A stretch of DNA of 64,000 bases, taken from NCBI GenBank assembly GCA_905183005.1, contig CAJJDO010000002.1, positions 1,017,450-1,081,449 of the forward strand, in the 5' to 3' direction. The translations under genes were made by a program, and so were the position numbers. This document shows positions 36,449 to 49,600 of this stretch, one piece after another. This stretch comes from Paramecium pentaurelia. Taxonomy: Eukaryota > Ciliophora > Oligohymenophorea > Peniculida > Parameciidae. How positions within the stretch are numbered: position 1 is the first letter of the stretch; every line of letters starts with the position of its first letter. Below the pieces are notes generated by a model. That model was not told the origin of the DNA. It worked only from the letters and a program-made list of their open reading frames with translations, and ran no database searches.

Positions 36449-38817
36449 ATGAATTAAAAGTTAGGATAACAAAGTTCTATAAATAATAATGAGAATATTT
36501 TGGAGACAAATGAAAAATAATAAGATTTAGAAAATAAAAGGTTATGTACAAATTGTAATGTAAAAATAAAAAAACAGAATGTGAAACACGATTATGTTTA
36601 GATTAGTTAAATAAAATAAACAAAATAGTTCATTTAATCAGATAGATCTACTTAATTGTAAACAAAATTGCAATGTTTAAATAATTTAAATGATTCTGTT
36701 GAATAATTAAGAAACTTTTATACACAGTAAATAGAGTAAATCTCTTAATCTATTAAATCTTGGTCATAAGAACTTAAAGATGAAGAAGATGTGTTTATAA
36801 ATAAGTTATAATCAGATGAATTAATAGATTTCCCTTTATTTATACAATTTATAAAGGAGTAAGAATATGCTTAAAATAAAGATTAGATTAATAGAATAAA
36901 GAAAATTAATCGATTAATTATGGATTTAAAAGAAACAGATTTAGTGAAAAAGTGTTAAGGTCTTCTTGAAAACTATATATATAATCCTATTAAATTAGAA
37001 TCATATAATATAAAGGAAAATAACAATATTGATGAAGTATTTTGATAAATTAAAATTAGGAACTTAATCTGCTTTGTGAAGATCATAATAAATAAATTAC
37101 TTTATTTGATTTAAGTGTTGAAAGATCTAACTAAAAGCGTATAGGATGCTTGGATTGTTTAGATGGAACAATAAATTAATATACATCATTTAAAAAAGCT
37201 TAAATTATGTGGCAATAAGTATAATAAAAAAGAATAGAGAAAATGAATAATCATGTTGAAATATTAAAAATAAAATTGAAATCAATTAAAGAATACTTTT
37301 AAGCCATTCAAAAAGGATTTAATAGTGCAATTGATAATGCAACAATCAAGTTTAATTCAAATTATGAAGATTATACCTTATAAGTTAATTAAAAAATAAG
37401 TAATTTAGTAAATATATCTTGGCAATCTATGACTAAAGAGTAAATAATTATGATTGCATAAGATTTATGTTAAATTAATCAATCGTATATTTAAGAGGAT
37501 CCCTTATTAGAAGAATATAATATAAAAGAGAATTTAGTATATGAGATTGCAAAAGATACAATGAAATCATTGTAAGAATTATAAGCAACATTTTTTGATT
37601 AAATTATTTATTTGATAAGTAAGTAATAAGAAAAGAATATTAATAATTCACTTTAATTAAATTAACAGAGCACAAATATTATAGCAAGTTAAAGCACTGA
37701 AATTATTGATTAATTGAATCTAAATTCAATAGTTTTTGAACATAAATAATAGGAATAGTAATTATCAATACAAATTAAAAAAGAAAATAAAAATACATAA
37801 GATTAATAATAATAATTATCTGAAGCTATCTCAAATAAAGATAAATAATAATAATTTAAGTCATTCACTTATAAATTTCTCGAAAAAAATTCAATTAAAT
37901 AAAATGAATTCTGTAGAGCAATAGCATTCAATAAAGATTGTACATTAGTTGTAGCTGGATGCAATAATCTTATCAAAGTATTTGAATTTAAATAAATAAA
38001 ATTAAAATAAATTTAACTTCTAAGTGAGCATTAAAATGATGTTCATACTTTATATTTCATGAAGAAGTCTACTCAATTTATATCTGGAAGTGCAGATAAA
38101 TAGATAATAATATGGTCACTTAATGTAAATAAAGAATGGGTTTGTTAATAAAAGCTTATTGGTCATACACATTATATTAGATGCATGATTTTAAATGATA
38201 TCGAAAATCTTATCATTTCAGGTAGTCCTGATAAGACAATTAAGTTTTGGGTTAAGAAAAATGAATGGTAATGTTAATAAACAATTACAGATCATACTAG
38301 TTGGATATCTGGATTAAGTTTAAATGAACAATAGAATCGTGTGATATCTAGTGGAGGAGATAAATTAATATTAATTATGGAGTAGTCCTAAAAGGATTAA
38401 ATGTGGATTATAATATAAAAGATTATAGTTGAATAATATGGTGATAGAATATGCTTTATTAATAATGATTTATTTACATTTTAGCCATATTCTCAAGACA
38501 CTATGCATGTTTATAAAAAGAATAATAATAATCATTAGTATTCCAAATTAAAAGAGATTGATGTAAAAGGTGGCAGTTCTGGTGATAGTTATTTATTCCC
38601 TTAATAATTTATTAAAACTAAAAGCCTTCTTGTAAATAAGAATGGCTAGAATATAAATATAATAAGATAGAAAGGAGATAGTGATTTTATTAATGAACAT
38701 ATGATTGATTTTGAGACTTATTATTTATTTGGATAAATGAGTGATGATGGAGAGTATTTGATGACTTGGGATAACAAATCAACAGAAATTTAAATAAGAA
38801 GATATGATGAATTATGA
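36449..38817 (+). CDS. Coiled-coil and WD40 protein, 781 aa
   Basis: ATG 36449-36451; a 23-nt intron at 37037-37059 (GTATTT...AATTAG) removes a TGA and joins two frames; TGA 38815-38817. Exons 588 and 1758 nt. N-terminal RLCTNCNVKIKKQNVKHDY is a Cys/His zinc-type cluster near residues 32-50. A second Cys pair, RIGCLDCLDGT, follows exon 2 start. Long Gln/Asn-rich coiled coil to about residue 450. WD40 blades from about 490: CRAIAFNKDCTLVVAGCNN, FISGSADKQIIIWSLN, LIISGSPDKTIKFWVKKNEW, then degenerate blades ending YLMTWDNKSTEIQIRRYDEL. It matches the 23015 gene blade for blade, including the terminal xxTWDxxSxxIxxRxY blade, so these two are close paralogues. Confidence 0.88.
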
Positions 38818-39144
38818 TAAATATATTGTAGTAATATTTAATCTATTATTTATTATAAATATATTATGATTATCAATTTAAAAATTCCTCATTATTCAAT
38901 ATAAGAATTATCTTGTTGGAAAATTAAATAATTATTAAAATATTAAATCATTAGCGTATATTTATATTATATTAAAATCTATTAATGATATAAATGGTAT
39001 CAAAATAATTTATGATAATATTATTATATTGAAATTTCTGACAAATTTATATCCCTTAAAACTATTATTTACTTAATTAATAATTATTTAATCAAAAGCC
39101 ATAAACTAATATATATATTTAAAAAAACAGATAAAAAAGGGTTT

Positions 39145-42048
39145 TCATTTAATAAGCTCCTTGATATTCAATATCTTACTTAAAATTACTTCTAATTCTT
39201 CTTGATTAACAGGTTTTGGAAGAAATGTATCTATACCCAATTTCGAACCTTTAATGTAATTTTCTTAAGTATCATATGCAGAACAAATAACAATAGTAGA
39301 TTATTTTTATGTCAATTTCAAGATCTAATTAATTAGTATTTATAATTTACCTGCTTACTTGTTTAAAAACCATCCATCCCAGGCATTTCAATATCCATAA
39401 AAATTAATTGATAGATTTAACAATGTTATTACATTTTGAGTTTAACTTTTTCAATTGCTTAAAACCCATCAAACACAGAATCTGCTTCAATATTATAATG
39501 TTTAAGCATCATTTTCAAAGCTATTTAATTAAATGGTATATCATCAACTACTAAAACATGAGTACATTTATTGCAAATCAATTTTTATTATGACCATTTA
39601 GAATAATCTAAATTTTTACAAGATGATATAAATTTATTAGGAAAATATTCAGGACTGATGGGTAATAAGATCTACTTTTGTATTTCAAAATCATTCAATC
39701 TAGAAGTGGCCTTATAAGTCTCTTAATTTTGATCTTCATTTTCTTCATCATCTTAAACTTTAGAAGATGAATTAATCTATTATTTAACTCCTTTTTCATC
39801 AGGTTTTATTTTATTAAATGTATATAATCTCTCTGATTAATTAAACTTTCCAGTTTATTAAGTAAATAAATTGGAAGATTGTTGATAGATATTCTAATTA
39901 AGTTCTAGATGATCAACTTAAAATTAGACTATAGTTCCTTCATTTTTTATTGATTTTATAATTAGTTAATTATCTTAAGATTCTGTTAACCCTTATGCAA
40001 GTTTAGCTACAATACTCAATCCTAATCCCTTCTTATTAATTTCAATATGTGATTTCAAAATTGCACCAAATTCTATAGTACTGTATAAACTACTTTATAT
40101 TAAATTTAATTATTCTTCAGCAATACCTATTCCATTATCCTTTACTTCAATATTAATATTATATAATTCCTTTTCAATAAAACTTAAATGAATGCAACCT
40201 CCTTCTTTAGTAAATTTAATAGAGTTATTTAATAGATTGACTAATATTTATAATATTCTCTACTTATCATTGCACATCATAAAACTTATTAAATTTTTTG
40301 AAATAAGAATTTTAAATTAAATATTCTTTAATACCATTTATTCTTTATACAATTACTCAATTTCTTAAACTATCTAATTTATTGGAAATTCTGAAATATG
40401 ATAGGAAAATTAATAGGATTATATAGCAGCATAATCTATAATATCATTTATTTGATGAATCAGTAAGGCAGTTGAATTCTAAGCAATATCAAGACATTTC
40501 TTAAATTCTTCTTCGCTTTGTTATTATTTTATTATATTTAACATATGTTAACAACTGTTTAATGGAGTTCTTAATTCATGAGAAAAAGATTTGATAAGAC
40601 TATGATGAATAATTTATTCTTCTCTTAATTATTAAAATTTATGTTTCTGAGTTATATTTTTTATGATTATGAGTAAAATAGGGTTTTCAATTTCATTGGT
40701 GGGCTAAAAGTTGACTTTACTACAACTTTGAATTAATAATGAAGATTGGAAGTACTCTTATTATTAATTAGTCATTGAAGTTGGTATAATTATTAATTTA
40801 AGCTTTTTTTATGAACTATTTTAATTTTATCCAGATTTGATAAACCATTCATATATAAAAACTTATGACATAAAATTTAATTAAGTATCTGAAAAGGTTC
40901 CTAAAAGTTATTAATATTTTTAAGGTTATATCATAATGTCTAAGACATCAATTGGTATATTTTTTTTCTATAATAGACATATTATTTCTTTAAGAAGATG
41001 ATAATGAAATTGTTTTGATTAATATTGTGCTTAAAAACTATTCTAATCATCCCATTAATAATCTCGTATTTTTGCATTATCTACACAAGCTTTCACTTTT
41101 TCTAATACTTTTTCTGTACCTTAACAATCTAATAGTTTTTCACATTTATTATTCATATAACTTACTGATAATTAAGAATTTAAAATTAAAATTCCTTAAG
41201 GGAAAAGATTAAGCAAATTATTATAAAACTAACTCATTGAGTGATCAGATTTTTCAGAACTTTTACTTATTTTTTAAAAATTACTCAAATTTGAATTTTG
41301 CATCAACTTCATTTCACTAGGTGGATCTCTTAAAAATACACTGAAATTATTTTAAGGGGATTGAGATCCTTTACTTTATGATTTAATTTATGGAAATATC
41401 TATTAATTTAAAAGTATAGGTGTAGAGTCTCTTTCCTCTTTAATTGTTAATTAGTATTTATTAGTTTTTTCTACAAAAGTTTTATTAAATGTAATTTACA
41501 GCATAATTGTATATTTTATGAATAATAAACCTATAATAATCAAGCTTTCGAGATCATATAAACTAAAATCATTAATTAAGGTATAAATGATTCTTATTAT
41601 AAGATATAATGGAATCCCTAATTTACAAATCAAACCATATTTTGACACAGCTATTTTCAAATAATCCATATAAGTGAATATAATTAATAAACAATTAGTG
41701 AGCACTTACAAATGATGATTACTCTCAATTAGTAAAAAGGATTCAAAATATGTTACATAATATAACAAGGACACCACATGAATTACTAAATTAAATCCAT
41801 ATTCTTTTGCAATTAGAAATTGTTAAAAACACCTTATCAAAATACAAGCCAATTGCAAAATAAATACAAAATAATTTATTGGCTATCTTAACCACAAAGT
41901 ATTTGAAGCCCACCATATACCTTAGATAAAATTTGCAATGAAAATTGAGTTCAGCCATACCTTTTCTAAGAATTTTCTTATATTTTTTTAAAAGTTCATA
42001 AAACAGTGATAATAAACTAATATTATAATCAATATAATTCAAGTACAT
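39145..42048 (-). CDS. Hybrid sensor histidine kinase with receiver domain
   Basis: Minus strand, ATG complementary to 42046-42048 (MYLNYIDYNISLLSLFYEL), TGA 39145-39147; about 950 residues. N-terminal 200 residues hydrophobic with several spans (LLYYVTYFESFLLIE, VLTNCLLIIFTYMDYL). A middle region, GILILNSQLSVSYMNNKCEK, has a PAS-like look. Then HisKA with phospho-acceptor H-box SFSHELRTPLNS, HATPase with N-box LVNLLNNSIKFT, G1 DNGIGI and G2 KGLGLSI, and a C-terminal receiver with DD pair (VLVVDDIPFN), phospho-Asp in FMDIEMPGMDG, then CSAYD and the conserved Lys in FLPKPV. A 26-nt intron (39325-39350) splits the receiver. Length arithmetic requires one more intron of 1 mod 3 length near 41800-41870, not pinned down. 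Expected to autophosphorylate on His and pass phosphate to its own Asp. Confidence 0.9.
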
Positions 42049-42433
42049 TCCTCTTTTAATTCAAACTAAATTAAAATTTATTTCTATTTTTAGAAATAAA
42101 TTTTACTCATTTCTTTATTTATTACTACCAATAGCACCTCTAATTACTAAAGATAATAAAATAATATATCCAAAAAATCATTAATAAGATAAATAACAAG
42201 AAATTTTCTAAATTTAAACAAAAAAACAGAAACAAATAATCCATCATTTTGTTTATGTATTTATTTTGAATCACTTAGTATGTTTAATTGCAAAACAGGA
42301 TTATATTACTTAAGAAAATTATTTCAATACATTTAAATAAAAATATAATCTAAAGGAATATATACTTAAAACCTTACATCGATTTCATAAAGTTTTATAA
42401 TTTGATAAGCAAACAAAAATTAAGTTATTAAAT

Positions 42434-43033
42434 ATGAAGAAATTAGAATTTCTATTTTTAGGCGTTTTCATTAAAAATTATATATTTCAGTCTTTTCTTT
42501 AAACAAAAAATATAAATTCAATTCATAGTTATTGCCTAGAAAAAACTCTCATAATTAATTACCATATTTTCTTAAATTAAGAGGGAATTTCATCTTTAAT
42601 GTAAGCTACTTTATTTTAATTAATCTAAGGATATAAACAGAAAATATATTATAATATAATTTTTACGGAATATTCTTTAAGCGAAGAAGGTATTTAACTA
42701 ATTCTTCGCTTTTAATTATTATATTGTTTATGGGTTTAATTAAATCAATATAAAATTATCATTATAGCTTAAAAATTATCGAATGATTTTTCCTTCAAAG
42801 CCTTAATCTATAATAAAATATCATTTTTATTCTAAATTTTAAATTTTATTGTATATCTGCAACCAACTATTTATTCAAAAACTTGGTTTCTAAAAGATAT
42901 CTATATTTGCCTTAACAATTCATAATTTCCATATGTTACATCATTTACTAGTTTTGATAAATAAATCAATAATTTCATGTTATCTCTCTTACTTTCGTTT
43001 ACATTAAAGTTCATTAAATATATCTATATCTGA
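42434..43033 (+). other. 200-codon open frame of doubtful coding status
   Basis: ATG 42434 to TGA 43031-43033 with no interruption. With TGA the only stop and GC near 20%, a chance frame of 200 codons is uncommon but not rare over 64 kb. The translation (MKKLEFLFLGVFIKNYIFQS...) is dominated by Leu, Ile, Phe, Tyr, Asn and Lys with little periodic structure, a perfect hairpin lies inside it, and its 3' end overlaps a better-looking minus-strand relic. I lean against a gene. Confidence 0.2.
42679..42711. other. Perfect inverted repeat, 10-bp stem
   Basis: AAGCGAAGAA (42679-42688) and TTCTTCGCTT (42702-42711) are perfect inverted repeats around a 13-nt spacer. The arms are much richer in G and C than their surroundings. 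May be a transcript hairpin or a remnant of a transposon or IES end; role unknown. Confidence 0.7.
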
Positions 43034-43612
43034 TATGATGTGTTGTAAGTAAGCCACTATCGGCAGCTACATAAACTCTATTATTTACTTACTTAAATTT
43101 TATGGAAACCACAGTATTAGAAGTAAAATTGATTTGATTCGGATTTGTAATTTTATTTTCATAATATAAATAATATTAAATTTAATATTATGTGTTCCAT
43201 ATATTCATGTCAATTATGATTTATCTATCAAAAATATTTCTATTGATCTGATTATTTTGTTCCTTAAGTTCCACAATAATTATCTTTATTCTGATAAGAT
43301 ATAATTATTTTGTTAATCATTTCAAGATGATTACTGTTAAGCAAATGTTCAAAGGTATTTATATTTAGCTATTAAAGATCCATCATAATAATTCATTTTT
43401 TTAAGATGAATTATTATGAAAGAGTAAAATTTTCTCCACTTCTTTTGAAAGCAATTGAAAGTTCTCAAACTTCTTTTAAATAAGTGACTTAAATTTTTAC
43501 TAGAAAATCCCTAAAATAAATATCAACAATATCTAATAATATTTTATTACAATTATGATTATTAATTTATGGAAAAATTAAGAAACTACTTTAAGCACAT
43601 AATTTTTAAATA
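43011..43612 (-). pseudogene. Decayed gene with in-frame TGA codons and a frameshift
   Basis: Minus-strand reading gives several protein-like blocks: NKILLDIVDIYFRDFLVKIQ, then ELSIAFKRSGENFTLSQQF, then LNINTFEHLLNSNHLEMINK, all in one frame but separated by TGA at 43465-43467 and 43393-43395. A third TGA at 43228-43230 is bypassed by a one-base shift at a T5 run into DRQIIIDMNIWNTQ, ending SIKFKQVNNRVYVAADSGLL and TGA 43011-43013. The final block looks like a propeller strand set (VVSIKFK...VYVAADSG). A 29-nt intron could remove the first TGA but not the rest. Interpreted as a pseudogene just downstream of the giant gene; family not identified. Confidence 0.5.
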
Positions 43613-43675
43613 TTGATTTTGATTGAACATAATATCAAAACATTAATATTAAATCATTATTCATAAATCATTCAT

Positions 43676-46600
43676 TCACTACTTCAACTAAATAATGTCC
43701 ACTATTTGTTGTAGATCTAAGGCGTTTCTTTAAAGTGACAGCTCTAAAAATACATTAACTAGTATTTACTTATATTTTTATAATGAAATTTTAGATTTAG
43801 GAATCAAAAATTCTTTAAGCTTTTAAAAGTTTTTTTTCAATCTCTCTTTTCTTTCCTTTTCTCTTAGTATATAATTGTAAAGAACTTAATCACATTACAT
43901 ATTTTTTTTTAAATATTTTAAACATGAATGAATAGTTATTACAAAAAATAGGCTATATTTTTTGGAATAAATAGTAAACATATTTAATATAAATGGGTAG
44001 CATAATCGAACTAATAAAATAATTATAATTATTTATAAGAATAGAGAAAAATATTAATTATTGATATTCTAGCTTTCATATTATATTGCAGCTAGGAATA
44101 TTGTAATTGAACATATTTATCCTGATTATAAATCTAGATTATTAAATTTAGAAATAATGTAAGGTTTATTTTTAACAGCGATAGCTTAATAAAAAAGTAA
44201 TGACAATCCTAATAATGATGTTTTTAATAGAATATTTGTTTCAAAATAAGTTGTTATTAAAATTATAATTGCTTTTTACAATAATTTTATCTATTCCCAA
44301 TAATAATTACTATCATTATATTCATTAAATAAGTAGCAAATATGTCTTCTAAGTTTAATTTTATGAAGAATATCTCTTTTAATATAAGTTAACAAAAATA
44401 GCGAAAAAGGAATTATACATCCAAAAACTAGAAGTAATGGTAAAATCACAAAAAAGATCCATAATTAATGATTACTAGTATCGTATAATAAGGATACATC
44501 TCCTTAAATGTAGTTAATATTAGATATTTATCTGACTGACAACGAAGAGCAAAGCCTAATTGAAAATATATATATAGTACATTTTAATTAATCCTCCATA
44601 GTTAAAAACATACAAATAAATCAATGTATTTGAAAGAAGACTGTTATCCATATTTTTATTTGTTATATTATGATATAAAAATGATAGAGCTAATATCAAG
44701 TTGAATTACAATAGCATTAATGTTAAAATAACAAAGATTTTAATATAAATTAATTCTATTTAAAAATCTGACAAGTAACAATCTAAATTATTGACCATAA
44801 AATAAAAGCTATTACTAGATTATTCAATAAATATAAATGAGAATGAAAAATTAATATTGAAAGTAAAAATAACTGAAAATATCCATAAATAATTTAATAG
44901 CAATTTTAATAATATTCCTTCATGATCTAAAAATATAAACAATAATTATTACCTTAACTTAATTTAAATATTAATTTACTAAACTTATAAAATATCTTTA
45001 GTGAAGCAAATAATTAATTGGATTTATTAATACTCTTTAATGATAATGTTATTGATAATAAAGCCCTATCATTTAAAATTATATTTACTAAAACAATGCA
45101 AAAAAGAGTGGAAGTATAATGTTATCATTTTTCGAACATGATTGACATTAAAAGTTTTACTAATCCTTAAAAAATTTTCCATCTCCTCTCTCATTATATG
45201 TATCACACATTTCACATAAAGCACCTTTGTGTCCCTATATACATGTACTATCTCCAACTTCCCACCCTCCTAAACAAAATGAAGGATTTTTATAACATGA
45301 TTCTGTATAATCTGATAAGGGGTTAGGTCTCCAATATCCCTCATACAAATTAATCATATTAGAGGTTATACTCTAGAATTTTTACTTATCATAAATGGAA
45401 CATTTAATTGCATTGTATGTGACACTATAAAAACCTTAATTCCAAATACAAATTTGACATCCATTTTCAATATAAAATTCTCCTAATTAACATTTAAAAG
45501 TTTATGCGTTAATAATATATTTGAATTCTTGTTAAGAATATTAAGTCTTGCAGAGAGCTTGAATTTTTAAGTGACTATAATTTGATTCATATGGATTAAG
45601 GCTAAAGGCTAGTTTACCTAATTCAAAGTTATTAGTCGCAGATGCATATTATAAAGTATGATTATATGTTGATCCTTTTACTTCTTCACCATCGTTAGTA
45701 ACAATAAAACTGGATACATGACATGTTGAACTATTTAAATTGAAGAGTATTTCTCCCTTACTATTTTTAAAAAATAGACTCATATTTTTAATATAGCTTA
45801 GATATAAGGATGCTTATAAAATAAATAATTAATAGACATTGATTTCTTAATTACTTGGAATCATTAATTTTTTTGTCTTTAAATATATTCCTTATTCAAT
45901 TATTGTATATGGTTTAATTTATAAAATACATGTGGATGTATTATTCTAAACTTATTTTTCTGAAGCCATTTCTTTTGAATTGATATAGAGTGTTAAATGT
46001 GTAGGATTTTCAACAAGATTATTTCCATAAATCTTAGCAGAATTAAATAATAAAAAAGAATTATTAAAGTTCTTATTATTTAAATTGTTATCTTTTTCAA
46101 AATATATACCACCTCCTTCTTATGCATGATTATTAATTATCAATGTTTTTAATATTCTAAAGATTTTTGAATTTATTTTTAGATACAAAGCCCCACCTTG
46201 AGTGCTTGCCACATTAGAAGCAATTTTACAATTTTTTATATCAAAAGATATATCAGTAATTTTAATAGCAACTCCTTTTTTACCTTTATTATCAATGAAA
46301 TTTGAATCTTTGATATAAATTTTTGAAGTTACTGAATTATTGCCTACAAAATGAAGGCATCCAAATTCATTTATAATATTTTTAATACAAATCACATTTG
46401 AGATAATTATTTTCTAAAAATATGCAACATCAAAATAAATAATTCCATTTAAGGTTGTTTCAAAAGTATTCTAGTCAATTGTTATCATTTCTAATAGGAT
46501 AGTACTTAAATTTTATTAACTCATAATAGATATGACTGAATTTCTTTAGTAGTTTGATTTTTATAATTAATTAATATTGGTATGTAGAAAATCAGCTGGA

Positions 46601-49600
46601 GATTCAGCAAAAAAGGAATTATTCATAAATGAACATCCATCTATAAAATAATCAGCTTAAAATTAAGCAGGTTGAACAATAGGAATAGTATCTAATTTAA
46701 ATAGTTTTACACTTTTAATATTTAGTTATTTTATATAAACTAAAGATTTAATAAAAACTATTTAACTAATTTAAATGAGATCTAATGAAATCATACTGAC
46801 TATATCATTTATATTACAATTAAAGATTATCAAATTTTGTACATTAATCAATTTAATAATTGGAGCTATTAGCATTCCTTCCACAACCAAATCTCTTATT
46901 TCAAAATCACAATTTTCTAAATAAATTAAAGCATTTTCATCCCCTGTTAATTCTAATATTTCAGACAATTTTATTAATCCGATAATTTAAAAATATGATG
47001 TCCATGCTTATTAATCTTATTTTATCTTTATATTTATGAATAAGATAGAATTCAAAGCAACAATTTAATTAATGAACTTTATATGAACTATCTAATCCTT
47101 TAATGAAATACAGTTGAGAATAGATACATCTTAAATAATAATCTTATTTTGAAGTAATGATGGTATTATTGAGAAAATAGATGTTGACATTCTATTAATA
47201 ACATTTGAAAATTTTGCTTATGAAATAGTTAAACTTAATAAACTATTCTGAGAATTTACACTTAAGCAACCAGAACTTTCAGTTTATTCAACTAAACTAT
47301 TTGTTGTTGTATCAACCTAGAAATTCTATATCACTAAAATTCCTTCATTCTAAGTGACAATGTCAAAAACTGAACTTTTTGCTGCCAATATCTCTTGAAA
47401 AGTGCAATTCAAACATTCCAATTTACTTACTTCAAATTATGCTGCTCCTCCAATAGTTTTAATATGATAGATCTGCATTATAAAGAGATTAATTTCTTTT
47501 TAATCTTCCACATTCATTATGTTAATAGGATAATAATCTTTCCAAACATTAAATGGTAAAATGTTATGATTCTTAATTAAAATATTGCTTAACTTTAAAT
47601 CTTTAGATGTAATTCTTATAAAAGAATTAGATGAGTTAGTCATTGAATTTTGGATGCCATTAAGATTATTAATATAAATAGTACTTGGAGCTGAATTAAT
47701 GTATAATAAACTAGCTGATTACTGTAAGGTACTTTCAGTATATACATGCATAAAATTATTTTGATATTTTAAATCTTCCATTACAAAATCAATTTAATTT
47801 TCTGAAAGAATGGCCAACATTGAAAAGGATTAGACTTAATTAAGTTATTGTATGAGATTTCCATAAAATTCAATGTTTTTAATAATTATTTATCCAAGTG
47901 ATTATTTAAATTTACTTGAAACTATTTCTATGAGTGATTCATCAACACTGGATTATTTTATAATCTTACATTTTTCTATTTTTATCTTATCAAAACCCAT
48001 TACCAAAATTAATTGATTTTATAGATTTATTCTTTAAAAGCAATTCTTTTAAACAGAAACTTTTTATTCCATTTCTTAATTTTCGAATATTAAATTTGAG
48101 AGAATTATATCTTCATTATCATAAAGATTAAATATACGAATTTCTTGGTTATTACTAATGATACAATTGTTAATATCTAATGTTTTGCTATTGATATTAA
48201 ATATTGAACTTGTTTAATCTGTTGTAATTGATTTTGTATTTAATTAGATTTGAACTTATGAAATAGATATTTACAATTTATTTGAATAAGAATTTGAAAA
48301 TATGTGAAATAGATTAACATTTTGAAGTACATTTTTCTCTACTATTAATTCAGTAATAAAATATAATGTATTTTGATCATTTGTTACTTCAATTGTTTAT
48401 AAAAACTAGGATTCAATAAATTAATTTTCTTTAATTTGAATATATTTTGCAAATAAACCATAACTAAATCCAAATATGATTGAATTCTCAATTTAATTAA
48501 AATTGAAGATTACATAGCTTATATCAATAGTAATAATTTATGAACAAAAAAGAAAATAAGAATGATCAAATTAATTTCTTTAAATTAATAAGTCTTTAAA
48601 AAATAATGTTGTCTCTTCTATGTAATTAATATATAAAGTAAAAATAGAAGCATTTTTAAATATATTTGAATCTGAAGTCATATTTTAAATGTTAATATCA
48701 TACAAGTTTTATGAAAATTAAAATAATTAAGAATCTATAATAGTACAATTGTAAATATATAAAGAAACAATAGTCATTTATCCTTCAAATTTGAATAATT
48801 AGAAATTAAAAAATGAGGAATTTTTTATGGTTGTGTTTATAATTGAAAAATTTTATATATTAATTTAACCAAATTAGTCTGCTTAAAATATAGATCTGAT
48901 ATTAGTGATACTGCTATTCTATATTGTACAGTTGATGATGTTTAAATCAATTTGATTATGGCTATTAAACAATTGAAAATTCTCTTACGTTTCAATTGGA
49001 TATACAAAACCAAAATCAATAAAATTCACAGTATCATAATCATAAAGCAATATAGAATTTCCAAAATGAAAGAAAACAGAATTCAATGATATTAGATTAA
49101 TTATAGCATTATTAAGTGCAAAGACTTCCTCTTTTATTGTTGCTCTACTTTGGAAACTTGGAACCATTATGCATAAATTTTAATAAATTTCGAAGTATAC
49201 ATTGAAAGTAAAGGTTTACATACCAATATGGTTATAATATTCAGAATTAATGTTGAAATAGTGAAGAGTTGTAGGAAACCTATTAAAAAAGCAACTATAC
49301 TCATAGGTTTCTAATTAAAATTCATTGTCACAATTATCATCAATGCAATATTTTGTTATTTTTTGATAAGGATCATAAAAAACAAATGGATCCATAATAG
49401 GTAAAAGACATTATTATGTGTAAATAAAATTTTTTTAATTTTCTTATGTAAATAAAAACAAAGGATTCATAGCCTAATTATTTATTATAAATTACTTATA
49501 ATTAAACTGATGAACGAGATTTACATACCTAACAAAGTCGAGGGCAAAGTGGACAATAAAATTAATATTAAATTTTGATTGTTTCTTCAAAATATTCTAG

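Larger units (their letters stand above)
42049..43675. other. Gene-poor interval with a relic and a doubtful ORF
   Basis: 1.6 kb between the histidine kinase start and the giant gene's stop. Holds a doubtful plus-strand frame (42434-43033), a 10-bp-stem hairpin (42679-42711) and a decayed minus-strand gene (43011-43612), each listed separately. The rest is featureless AT-rich sequence. Confidence 0.5.

Noticed and set aside
43680..43760. Apparent frame GHYLVEVV near the end of the giant gene
   Set aside because: It is an alternative frame of the giant gene's basic C-terminal tail, which reads continuously to TGA 43676-43678.
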